Assembly: GCA_019693395.1 (NCBI GenBank)
Contig: JAAMXP010002533.1
Location: 1 to 16,252 of the forward strand
DNA from: Ettlia oleoabundans
Lineage: Eukaryota > Chlorophyta > Chlorophyceae > Chlamydomonadales
DNA: 16,252 bases
Direction of reading: 5' to 3'
A program made the translations under genes and the position numbers. A model generated the notes under the pieces. It saw only the letters and a program-made list of their open reading frames with translations, was not told the DNA's origin and did no database searches. Shown here in pieces: positions 1 to 9,554 of this stretch (the stretch's first letter is position 1; every line of letters starts with the position of its first letter).

Positions 1-423
1 AGTGCACAGCGCGCGCCTGCCCTGGTGGGCGGCGAGATGTCGACATGCCAGCCAAGTTATCAAGGTATTAATTGGCTTTTAGGGTTGCAAGATTTTGTTG
101 CTACCTGTCATGATTGATTGGTTTGGGGTAAAGATCTCACACGACCATTGAAAGCAAAAAAATCAAGAGGCAGAGCAACACTTTGCACAAAGCGCCAAAG
201 CTAGAGAGACCAGCAGAGCATTAGAAAGAGAAGCAGCAAAAAGAGCGCGAGGGTGAGCAACGTGGAGCGACAAAGAAGAGCTGCAGTGGGCATTTAATCA
301 CACCCGGGGACTATGCCCGGCTGGTAGCATGAACAGCATAAGGATGGCACCAGGCAGGTTCTTGAGGGGCAGACGCTTCTGCGGTGGTGCCAGTCAACTC
401 ATACCAGATCAGACCGAATCCGA
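1..423. other. 3' flank of the AlgH-like gene
   Basis: It lies immediately downstream of the AlgH stop codon on the minus strand. Bases 150-290 are purine-rich on the plus strand (pyrimidine-rich in the transcript). I find no TTACA, so no TGTAA poly(A) signal is visible for the AlgH-like transcript. Either a variant signal is used or the 3' end lies beyond the left edge. No other gene is seen. Confidence 0.4.
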
Positions 424-3118
424 TTATATGCCCGCACCATCCTTGTAGTCCGTTTCTGGCAGACGTCCCCGCCGCCGCTGCTGGTACTGTTGCAATTGCG
501 CACTCGGTGCGGGTTGGCCAGGCTCCCTTTCTTCTTCATCCTTGGATGGCGCATAGCCGCCGCCTGCTGCTCGCTGGCTCTCTTCCTCTTGTTCAGACTC
601 GTAGCGGCCCCTGGCTGCCCGCTGGATTTCAGGATCAGCCACACCCTTCACCTCCCGACTGAGAGCTGCGAGGTCACCGCCCGCTAGCTGCACAGCATGA
701 CACAGCATGGCACAGCACGGCTTAGCATGATAACGTACTGCCCCCCCGAAAAAAAGGGCAAGGGGCGACTGGACTGAGGCATGGCTGGTGCCGCAAGCAT
801 AGCCAAGCGTGACATAGCATGCACAGCGCAGGCAAAAGGATGAGTGACAACTTGTGCCTGGTGCGATGCCACTCTACTTTGGCGCACTCGTGACAGAAAA
901 GGTATAGAAGGTCGGCATGCACCATCCACCACAGCCAGGCCAGTTCACTGCACACACCCCTGAGCAGCATCCAAGACGGGCCTCCGTAACCCTCCCTCAA
1001 CTGCTATTGCCAGGCACCCACCCATTCATGCACCCACCTGCGCGACATGGTGCCAGTGATCATCACCCGCACCCAAGCTGGCCCCCAACTGCAGCACGGC
1101 ATCCTTTGAAGCCGACACAGGCAGCCACACGCCCCGTGCACACTCAGCCTCTAGCTGGCCTGGGCCCCAGCCTGCAAGGTACTGGAAAAAAGATGTGAGC
1201 GCTAACTAAGAGAAGGGGCCAATCGATGCAAATGCGCTCAGTCTTTAGCTGGCCTGGGCCCCGGCTGGCAGGCAGGCCAGCAACTTCAGATTGATGTTGC
1301 AACTGCTGGCACGGCATGCTTTTGTGTAGGGCACACGTGCACAGTTGGGCGACACATGCGGCACATTCGGGCCATGCCTAAGCCAAGCCCCGCAGCATGC
1401 AATGGTGACTCATCTGCTTTCAACAAACATACACCAATGTAGGAAACATTACACATGTGCGCGCAGTCGACTGTGGTGTATCCGGGCAGGCATATTTGGC
1501 AGCATAACAATGCGACTCACCAGCGTAACGGGTCAGGACCTTGAACTGGTCAACGCTGTGCCTTCCCTCTGCTATGCCGCGCTTTGCTGCCTCAAACCCG
1601 CCCAGCTGCGGAAATGGAGAAGGCAGTGGTGTCCTGAGCAGAGAAGCCATGAAAACAGCTGTTGCCTTGCATGCTGAGGAACTACCTTTTGCCAACTGGT
1701 GACATTCCATGCAGGTTTCAGGTCACAACTGGCTGTCAATCAGACACTCAGGTTCGGCCTAGGGGCATCATAGAATAAGGCTTTGATTGTGCAGCTTCTG
1801 ATTGGCTGGCCCCTGGTAAGCAATGTATGTCATTGCTTTGTCGTTGCATCTCAAGTATTTGCACCATTTACAAACCCTAACAAGACAGCATGAGAACGCC
1901 ACTCACGTAAACGCCAGGGAAGACCTCGTTGCAGGAGGAGGATGGCATGCCCGGGATGCCGTGCAGCAGGTGCAGCGTCTCTGCCCCAACGTCGCCACCT
2001 AGGTACAGTTGAGCACGGTCGAACTCTGGAGTAAGAAAGTCGGCGGCTTTGCTGAGGCGGCCTACACGGTGCTCGGTGGGCCTGCTTGAAAGGAAGATGA
2101 GGAAGAAAGGATAGTTTTAGTTTTAGATGGAAGGGGGACAATGGTCGGCCTGCTCCCATGGAGGTTTAAAATTCAAGAGGATATAGCTTTGAAATAGATG
2201 GGAGCTGGATGAGGTTTGCAGCGTTACTGAGCAGGGAAGGGCAAAGGGAGAGGAGGGAGAGGATTTGGCATTCGAAAAAATGCACACATGATGGTTTGGC
2301 AGCTGAGGGTTGCGGCCAGAACAATGGGGCGAGCAAAAGTGGGGAGGTGGGAGCTGCCTTTTTCAGCCTGGATACCGGTGCTCAACGTTATGAGCTGCGA
2401 CCTTCGTCCTCCTTTGCATGCAGCACATGTAATGCCATGCACGCACACTACAGGTGCCGCAGGGCTGTCATGCTGCCAGCAACCATGCTGCCAGCAACTG
2501 CCCTTGCACCAACCCTAATAGGGACTCACTTGTTCAAAATGAGGCCGGCGCTGCCGCGTTCGTCGTGCGCCCAGACGAGTATGACGCTCATGTGGAAGTA
2601 GGTTTGGGAGGTGAGGAACATGAGGGGGTTGGCCAGCAGCAGGCAACCTAGTTCTGGGCGCGGCAAGGGATGCGCCCATCCTGCATCGCTGGCGGCCTCT
2701 GTGCCTTGGGTGCTGCTGCTGCTGTTGCTCGCAGAGACCAGACGTGCACGGAAGGCGCGCCAGTCGCTGTCTGCTGGGGCAACAGGGAGGGTGTCGGGGA
2801 TGCTGCTTCCGGCGTCCGCCGAACCTGTGTCGCCGCTGCTGGCGGCGCGGCAGGTCAACAACCTCCGCCTGTTGCGCCTCTGCGCCTGCGATGCCGAACC
2901 GGGAGTGACGTTTTGATTATGGCCAGCAGGACGAGGGACATGGTGGTAGAGAGTGGGTTGCACAACTTCAAGCCCCCTCGGAAGAGGATTGAAAGACACC
3001 GCCTCACCCCCAAAACCTTGAGACAATGCTGGCAGCCGAAATGCCGTAGAACGGCCCCAGGCCTGGTGCTATTGGCGACAGCTGGTGAGCCATTGGAACA
3101 AGTAGCAGCCAACCGCAT
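424..3118 (-). CDS. AlgH/YqgE family protein (DUF179/UPF0301), predicted plastid-targeted, six exons
   Basis: The family is recognised from conserved motifs, but its biochemical role is poorly defined; bacterial members were linked to transcriptional regulation. Exons on the minus strand are 3118-3008, 2885-2530, 2081-1907, 1605-1521, 1171-1038 and 687-424. They total 1125 nt (374 residues plus stop TAA at 426-424), and all phases agree. Residues 1 to about 50 are rich in Ala, Arg and Ser and end in RRRLLTCRAAS, which suggests a plastid transit peptide. Family motifs follow in order: GCLLLANP (about 117-124), WAHDERGSAGLILNKPT (about 142-158), LYLGGDVGAETLHLLHG (about 181-197), then RYAGWGPGQLE (about 240-250). 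The tail from about 302 to 374 is charged and Gln/Glu/Arg-rich and goes beyond the usual bacterial length of roughly 190. The downstream exons are firm. The first exon (ATG at 3118, donor GTGAGG, acceptor CGCAG) is inferred, because the open frame of exon 2 extends upstream without any ATG. Confidence 0.85.
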
Positions 3119-3320
3119 TGCCTTAACGTCCTTAAACGTTGATTCCGTGACGGTCAGCAGCACTCTAACAATACGCCGGTCATGAGGGAGACGGGCTGAA
3201 CAGCCCCGGTCCGAGGTGGCAGAAGTGCTGGAAACCCCCACTTGCCGCTATTTCCTGGGCCAGCTGCGATCACTGATCACAACTTTTGTCATTCCCAAAT
3301 TATTATCCTCCGTTACTGAC
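3119..3320. promoter_or_regulatory. Shared divergent promoter region
   Basis: This 202-bp gap separates the inferred start codons of two head-to-head genes, AlgH-like (minus) and DUF1350 (plus). It must carry at least the core promoters and 5' leaders of both. I see no clear TATA box. A CATG palindrome at 3181-3184 begins a short upstream ORF on each strand. The boundaries depend on the chosen ATGs, so the true promoter could extend into either leader. Confidence 0.55.
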
Positions 3321-6300
3321 ATGACGGCAGCCCTTCTGCCCCGCGTTGCGGCGCAGCCCAGCGGGCATAGTCGCGCCATGGCCGCTTTGTTTCTACCTCG
3401 GATCAAATTGGCAGGTTCGTGATTGACATGGCCACTTCCCGCAGCGCGCCCGCTCTTGTTACCTCCCTGCTGACACCCGGCTGGCGCCCTTGCCGTGCAA
3501 CCATCCATCAATTGCAGCAGCAGTCCCGCAGCGTAGGGCGCAGCGCATGGCCCGCGCCGTCCACGCTGCAGCTGCAGCAGGTGCTGCCGATGCCGCACCC
3601 GGCGGCAGCAGGAGTGGCAGCGGCGCTGCCTCTGGCCCAGGCAGCAAGGCCCCGCCTGCTGGCTTCACCAACTTGGAGCTCATGATTGCCAATCAGCTGG
3701 GGGGCGGTCCTGGAAGGGACTGGAAGGAGGTGGAAGGCTGTTTTGTGCTGTACCCCCCTGACAACGCTCCGCCCCGCTGCCTCCTCCATTTCATCGGCGG
3801 AAGCTTTGTGGGTGCTGCACCACAGCTGGCCTACCAACCCCTGCTGGAGGCCCTGGCAGCACGCGGTGCATTGGTGGGTGTTGGCATCCCCGTGGCATCC
3901 CCGGGTACTTCAAATCCATCCCAATGTTCATCCCAATGCCCAGCCCTTGCTGTCCGGGCTGAGTCCGGCCAAATTGCTGGCTGCCTGCACCTGCCATGCC
4001 TTCTCTACCTTGCTGTAGGTAGTAGCCGTCCCCTATGCCACCAGCTTCGACCACCTGCGAGTGGCTGATGAGGTGCACTTCAAGTTTGAGCGCTGCCTCA
4101 AGGCCCTAGGCCCTCAGGTGAGCTACAGCCGGGTGCTGCCACATTCACACCCTGTTCGACCTTATTGTTGGGTCTTACGGCGGTGGTGCCGAATCAATGA
4201 CAGGTGCCATATGCCATTGGTTTGTTTCAAGAGGTGTTGCTCCATGACTTGGGACTGTGGCCCTGCACATGGGTTTGTGGTCGAGTAGTTGGCCTACTGT
4301 AAGCATGGCAGGCCACGCTACCGGCCCGCAACACCACCCACCCGCCACCTGGGCGTAAACCTTCCTGATACTGTAATTCTCTCCTTCTCGTAAAGCGAAT
4401 CCCCTTCCTTGTGTACAGCTCACCACGTTCCTCACACTTGTCACCTTGCAGGCCATCATGCTGCCACGCTACGGGCTGGGCCACTCTTTAGGTTCGCTGC
4501 TTCACGCTCTAGTGGCCAGCCGATACCCCATTGTGTCGGCGGGCAACGTGCTGATGTCTTTCAACAATCGACCGGCCACAGGTAAGTGGCTGGTGTGAGG
4601 AGCAACATTGCATGGGTGGCCGGGAGTTGGTAGTTGCTGAATAGGTGGGTGGGTGGGTGGGTTGGCGGGGGCGCGGGCGGCTGATAAAATGGTGCATGTG
4701 GCGAGATAAGTGTGTTGATGGTGAGGACAGGTGCAATAGTTAGCTTGCTTCGGTCCCCATTGCTGATTCAGTAGCAGGCCCATACCTGTGCATCAGGGCA
4801 TACCTCCACAGTGACACCCGCCACCCCAGCTGCTGATCCCTTGTGATGCAGACTCAATTCCGCTGCTGTCGCCCCTCATTGCGCCCAACATCCGCGCCCT
4901 TGGGCCCATCCTCTCCCAGCTGGCTACCTCGCCGCTGCGGAGTGGCGTGGAGCAGTGGATCGACCTGCTCAAGGGTGGGTAAGGGCGCCATTGCGTGGTT
5001 GCAACTCAGGTTTGGGGTGGGGTGGGAATGCTGCAAGAATCCTTCACCTGTGGTGCTGCCGGTGCTCCTGCCAGGTAGTGGTCCTGTGGTGCTGCTGTTT
5101 GGTGGACGGTTGACAAGAGCGGTTAGCGGAGCACATGGGCCCTCTGCATGGCTTGCCAGCGTTTGCAGGGGCAGCGTTGTGATCCCCGTCTCCCCCCCAC
5201 CCCCACCCCGCCCGCCGCCCACCCCCTTCGAGCACCGCAGGTGTGAGCCCCGGCATTGTGAAGCAAGTGATCCCTCTCCTGGAGCAGCTTACACCTATCT
5301 ACCTGGACATTGCAAATGGGGCAAAGGAGTTCACGCCGGCACCACAGGAAAGCCGCTCCTTGATCCGCCAAGGTGAGAAACAGACAAGGCATGAGCAGAA
5401 GAGCGCCGGTGGCACCTCGCCTGGGTGGCTGGGCAACAACGAATGCAGTGGATGGAACCGCCTTTGAGCTGAAAGGCCAGAGTTTCCTTAGGGCAGCCAG
5501 AGCAGGGATGTGTTGGGGGCTCACCTATCTTGCCAGAACGCCCTTGTGACCTGTCTTGCCAGAAGGCCGTTGTATGCTGTGAATGGTTCATCCCATGCCT
5601 GCCCCTCAAGAGGGGCTGGTATTAGCGGTGCTTGTTTGTGAGTTCCCCATGGGCTCTTATTCTGGCTCTTCGGTCGGTGACAAGGGGCCATTCCTCTTGC
5701 ATGCTCTGCTTGCCAGACCCGAAGGTTCCCATGCCCCCACCCTGGCTGCCCATCCACACACGTCACCATGCTTCAGCTGGCTCTGTTTTGCCCATCCCCC
5801 TTCTGTTGATGTGCAGGCTACACTGTACCCCGCAACTTGCTGCTGCGGTTTGCTGCTGACGAAATTGACGAGACGCCGCAGCTGGCCAGCACGCTGCAGT
5901 CGTCGGGTAAGGCCACAGCATGACCAGCATGCACCATCACGCAAACATGCACACATGCACGGCAGTTTTGCTAGTGTAAACCATGTTTTGAGGCACACAT
6001 ACAACACATAGTTATCTTGGTTCTATCTTCACAGCCGTAGCAGGCATGCACAAATAGATGTACAATGTAGGCACCTTTGCAGCACACGTCGCAACGTTCT
6101 GTCGTCCTGCCCACATCCTTGTACCCCATGCTTGCAGCCGTGAGCAGCATGCTCGAGCTTACAGTAAAGACCCTGCCGGGGGAGCATGCCCGGCCGCTGC
6201 AGCAGGACCTCAATCGCATATCTCCCGACCTGGCCCGTGCCGCAAGCCAAGCGGTCAGCCAGAGCGAGAGCCTGATGGGGCAGTTTGGCAACTTTGTCAA

Positions 6301-6598
6301 CCAGGCGGGTCTGCCGGAGTCAACTGCTAGTCAGCTCACAGGGCTGGCCAAGCTTGGAATGGGAATGACCAGCATGTTTGCTCAGACAATGGCGTCGTCC
6401 AACGCAGCACAAGACATAGATGCATTGGCGGATGAGATAGGGGTTTTCTGCAGCCTGCCGCCCAGCGGTGGAGCAGCCAAGGCGGCCCCTGCGGCGCTGC
6501 CACCAGCGCAGGGCACTACTGCAGCAGCAGCCAGTGCAGGCAGCAGCAACGGCGGTACGAGCGGGGTGCCAGGCGCCAGCTCTGATGCTAGCATCTGA
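3321..6598 (+). CDS. DUF1350 family alpha/beta-hydrolase-like protein, predicted plastid-targeted, eight exons
   Basis: The exons are 3321-3414, 3518-3873, 4019-4117, 4452-4581, 4852-4974, 5241-5372, 5817-5906 and 6138-6598, giving 494 residues with all phases consistent. DUF1350 proteins of plants, algae and cyanobacteria have an alpha/beta-hydrolase fold; no substrate is established. Visible motifs are HFIGGSFVGAAPQLAY (about 122-137), VPYATSFDHLRVADEV (about 154-169), and GLGHSLGS (about 191-198), whose Ser195 sits at a nucleophile-elbow position. These are followed by MSFNNRPATDSIP (about 218-230) and LLLRFAADEIDET (about 319-331), which could supply an acid residue. Residues 1 to about 70 are rich in Ala and Arg, a typical transit peptide. 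The C-terminal 40 residues or so are Ala/Ser/Gly-rich and low in complexity. The first intron (3415-3517) is inferred: it links the only upstream ATG frame to the domain frame. The fallback start is the in-frame ATG at 3547. Confidence 0.87.
4647..4661 (+). repeat. (GGGT)3GGG G-quadruplex motif in DUF1350 intron
   Basis: Four GGG runs are separated by single T residues, the classic parallel G-quadruplex pattern. It lies in the intron that begins at 4582, about 65 nt after the 5' splice site, on the coding strand, so it would also be present in the pre-mRNA. A second G-rich stretch follows at 4663-4680. Any function is unknown. Confidence 0.8.
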
Positions 6599-7263
6599 GA
6601 CACCTGTTGCTTCCCTTCTTTCTTCCCAAGCTTGGAACTGACCAAGTACGCTATACCGTCATCTCAGCTTTCTCCCGTTGATTCTCTTCCACCGTTTCAC
6701 TCTGCTGCCCATACCTCTCCTTCTCATGCTGTTGTGGTGGATACCATGCGTGCTTGAATTCAACTATTCTATGTACTATCCATTGTGCGTTGGGGCAAGT
6801 TCAAACCCACTGTGCATTTCTACCCCGTCAGTTAAAGCATGCCTGCCACCTTTCCCATCCCAACAGCACAGCTCTCTGTAACACGCATCTTTTCAAAAGA
6901 TATTATCGCCAACTACACCAAAACGGGGTAAATTGGCCGCCCTATAACAATACTTTTGTTGATGGGCTGAATTCACTTGCCCTGAGGAGAGGCATGGCGT
7001 TCCGCCGCAACGCGACTGCAGCTGGCACCCACCACTCAGCCGCAGCGACCAGCCGCTCAGCCTGACAGATGTTCCAGAGCTGCACCGTGGTATCTCCTGC
7101 CGACCAGGCCAAGTCCGGAGGCGCTAAAGCTAAACCAAGCAACAGAAACAGGGTGCCCTCTTCTGGAGACCTTATGGGAGACTCCGCCAGGCTGGCAACG
7201 GTCCTTTCCTCCAAGAATCTTGGACGGTGCAAAGGCGGTCTGATGCGTCCAGGAGGGCCCTGT
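6599..7263. other. 3'UTR of DUF1350 and convergent 3' flank, no other gene seen
   Basis: The first 300 bases are the DUF1350 3'UTR, pyrimidine-rich up to the TGTAA at 6877. The remainder has short overlapping open frames on both strands with no family signature, and I take them as non-coding. If the candidate minus-strand exon ending at 7264 is real, its 3'UTR falls here, but I see no TTACA (reverse of TGTAA) between 6900 and 7263. Confidence 0.5.
6877..6881 (+). terminator. TGTAA poly(A) signal of the DUF1350 gene
   Basis: The pentamer TGTAA is the known chlorophyte polyadenylation signal. It is about 280 nt after the DUF1350 stop codon, a normal 3'UTR length for green algae. I saw no earlier copy in 6599-6876. 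Cleavage would be expected some 10-20 nt downstream, near 6895. Confidence 0.6.
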
Positions 7264-7413
7264 TTAGGCCCGCCTGCCAAACATGTCGGCCATATCGTAA
7301 GCAAAGGGGTTCGTTGAATTGCTCAGAGGGTGGAGGGTGGAGGGGGCACCGAGTGGGAACCACACGACACCGCCCCCTGCCTTCGAGCAATACTTGAGGT
7401 GGTACAGGCGACC
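7264..7413 (-). CDS. Candidate terminal exon of an unrecognised small or partial gene
   Basis: On the minus strand a strong acceptor (pyrimidine-rich tract ending CTTTTCAACACAG, 7414-7436) leads into a 150-nt open frame that stops at TAA (7266-7264). It encodes 49 residues beginning GRLYHLKYCSKAGGG and ending NPFAYDMADMFGRRA, with a third-position GC bias like real exons here. No family is recognised. Upstream exons are unclear. One hypothesis is a tiny first exon at 8045-8028 (MKSRRQ) with a strong donor CAG|GTAAGG in the matching phase, giving a 55-residue basic protein after removal of a 614-nt intron. The gene would be convergent with DUF1350. It could also be chance or a decayed gene. 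Confidence 0.35.
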   Translation of the reverse strand, partial: GRLYHLKYCSKAGGGVVWFPLGAPSTLHPLSNSTNPFAYDMADMFGRRA

Positions 7414-8233
7414 CTGTGTTGAAAAGAGAGGAGGCGATCAGGAGGCGGGTGAGTGCGGGGTGGGGGTTCCAAGGATGCCCAACTGGAAGGTTCTGGAGGC
7501 AGCTGCAGCGGCAGGCGGCGGCTGTGGCAGAGCGGGCCCACTCATTGTCGCCATGCCAGAGTCTGTCTGCATGCACACATCGCTCACTAGTATCAGCAGC
7601 AGCAGTAGCGGCTTTTGGGAATGCAGCGGCAGGCAGCGGTGGTGGGCACATGCATTGCAGGCAGTTGGCGGACCAGAGCCCGTCACCTTTGCGGTAGCTG
7701 AGCCGCTGGCCAAATGCGCTGGGTGCAGAAGGGAAGACTAAGCGCCAAGGCAGCACCAGCAGCGCACAACAAGCGACAGCAGCGGCAGGGGCGGTAGCGG
7801 CAAGGGCGGCTTTCAATGTGACAGCAGCAGGGGCGGTGGTGGCATCAGGGGCACCGGAGATGGCCAGCCGCCATTAGAGCAGGCTGGAGAGAAGCAACCG
7901 CCACAGTATGGGAAAAAGCGTTCCCAGCATTCACATTGACGGTCACACGCCAGTTACTGAAGGGTATCATGCCGCGGCCGCTGTGCCGCGCCCCGCACCC
8001 CACTGCATTTTCATTGTTGCACCTTACCTGCCTCCTCGACTTCATTTCCAAGTCAACCCACTCATTTCCTCAGCTCCACTTCCATGTTGCAGCGTGAAGA
8101 AGGTGATCTTTGCGTTGAAAGAGCCCTGTTGGGCAAATGCGGGAACCCAGGCACAGTGACGGGGGAGGTACTGCGGTACTGCTTGTGCATAAGATCGACC
8201 CGCATGATGCTTGACGTGATGGCTTGCTGAACG

Positions 8234-8349
8234 GGTGGTCGCTGTGGCTCAGGGGGTGCAAAAGTGCATTTGCCTTGGCGGAATGCCACGCAGGTCCGCC
8301 GCAAGGTGAATGCAGTCTTGCGCCCGTCCCTTGAGCCCCAGCGACCAGC
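8234..8349. repeat. Imperfect fold-back (inverted repeat) with about 50-bp arms
   Basis: The left arm (8234-8282) and the reverse complement of the right arm (8295-8349) share GGTCGCTG, GGCTCA and a long segment resembling GCAAGACTGCATTCACCTTG followed by GGCGGA. The arms are separated by a loop of about 12 bases. A third, direct-oriented copy of arm plus loop lies at 8458-8508. The intergenic position and fold-back structure suggest a small mobile-element remnant or structured repeat. No transposase is visible. Confidence 0.65.
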
Positions 8350-8457
8350 TGCTTAGCCAGATATCGCTTGCGCGCCTCCAGATGTTGCATGTGGTCTGCA
8401 TGAGTTGCCACTCGCAGCTGTCGAAGATCTGTCAGTAAGAGCGGCTGGGTGTTGCAG

Positions 8458-8508
8458 GTGGGTGCAAGACTGCATTCGCCTTGCGGCGGAACGCCACGCC
8501 GCTCCGCC
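8458..8508 (+). repeat. Third copy of the fold-back unit
   Basis: This stretch matches 8252-8300 in direct orientation, including the GGTGCAA start, the TGCATT core, the loop-like GCCACGC and the TCCGCC end. It also matches the reverse complement of 8297-8325 at nearly every position. It has its own shorter internal hairpin (GGCGGA against TCCGCC). Confidence 0.6.
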
Positions 8509-9518
8509 TGATGGGTTTTCAAGAGCTGCACATGGCATCGCATGCCAACCACGTGTAACAACTGGCTCTCAAGCAAGCATCAACCGGAAATCCAGTAGAG
8601 GAATTACAGGTCAAGGAGATGTCGCTGCTCGCATCGGCGCATCACGGCTCCCCTGCCCAGGTCCAGTAGGGCCTAAGTAGCGGGGTTATGTAACACACAC
8701 ACATCACTGCAGTTGAGCCCAGCGGTAGCTCCTTCAATGGGAAAGCCATGTGACATGCAAAACAGCAAGTGTGTGGACAAAGCAAAGGAGGGGCAGGCCT
8801 ACACTTAGGAGGCTTGCAATGCTCAAGCAGGGTCGCTGCGCAACGGCAGCATGGAGACTTGGGAGGGAACAAGGAGGAAGGTTGGGGGGTTGGTTTGTTA
8901 ATGCTCTGATACAAGAACAGGAGAAGTGGGCAGGCGAATAAGAATTGTTGCGAGATTGTGATGCTTAATATGGTAAGGCACGGAACTGCTATCGCTGACT
9001 GCCATTTCAGCCAGGCATGCGGCTGCAGCGAGCTCTGATGGTCCCCCTTGCTGCCGCCATAGCCTTGCTGCTGCTGCCCATCCGCCCTATCATGCCCTCT
9101 GTGCCGCTGCTACATGCTGGCGAGCTGCTTTGAGGTCTCCACCTATGAGGTCAGGCCTGCACTTGTTTCTTGCGCCAGTTCATCGGAGGGTGGTGATGGT
9201 GGCTGGCGGGAGCCGGCTTAGCTGGCGTCATAATCCGTCCAGTCCAGCCCATTCAAGCTGTTCCTTCATCTCAGCTTTGGTTCCCTTCAAGCACCTTGCA
9301 CCGCTTCCCGCTGCTGCCCTTATTTTTATATCTCGTGTTATTTTGCTGCTGTTCATACAAGTTGTCTTAACCTGTTTTTCTGGTACTATGTTTGGACACT
9401 TTCAAACTCTCATTGCCCAACAGTTGGCATGACTGACGTTTTCCTAGCCCTGGCAGCCCTTAATTCTGTAACTCGCAGCCTTCAAGAGCTTTGATGCCGA
9501 CCTATCACAGCCTGAAGA

Positions 9519-9523
9519 TTACA
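9519..9523 (-). terminator. TGTAA poly(A) signal of the HAD gene
   Basis: TTACA on the plus strand reads TGTAA on the minus strand, 32 nt after the HAD stop codon. A second TGTAA overlaps the stop itself (9559-9555). Either would give a very short 3'UTR. Confidence 0.5.
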
Positions 9524-9554
9524 TGAACGGTTTCTAAAAGATAGTCCTCTGCTC

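Larger units (their letters stand above)
7414..9478. other. Intergenic region without a confident gene
   Basis: Apart from the fold-back family (8234-8508) I find no exon chain with consistent phases and family motifs. The long minus-strand open frame over 7172-7816 has no ATG start and its translation is Ala/Pro/Cys-rich low complexity. A 38-codon ATG frame at 9017-9133 (plus) encodes a hydrophobic segment, PLAAAIALLLLPI, after a plausible acceptor (CATTTCAG), but it has no partner exon. A TGTAA occurs at 9468-9472 on the plus strand. Confidence 0.4.

Noticed and set aside
689..835. CAGCATG-type repeats that might suggest a CRISPR-like array
   Set aside because: Units are short, irregular and lack unique spacers; this is degenerate intron sequence in a eukaryotic gene.
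2469..2498. Two tandem copies of CATGCTGCCAGCAAC
   Set aside because: A 15-bp doublet inside an AlgH intron is ordinary slippage and too small to interpret.
2526..3026. AlgH exon read as an unspliced start at 3026
   Set aside because: The first codon there is TTG and the frame has no ATG upstream of the domain, so a spliced first exon from ATG 3118 is preferred.
3428..3685. ATG at 3428 as the DUF1350 start
   Set aside because: Its frame differs from the domain frame and no intron of workable length joins them in phase; ATG 3321 with intron 3415-3517 does.
7172..7816. Longest open frame in the window (minus strand, 214 codons)
   Set aside because: It has a TTG rather than ATG start and a low-complexity Ala/Cys/Pro translation, shows no family motif, and overlaps the better-supported terminal exon frame.
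9130..9432. 100-codon plus-strand open frame
   Set aside because: No conserved motif; pyrimidine-rich intergenic sequence with a non-specific hydrophobic translation.
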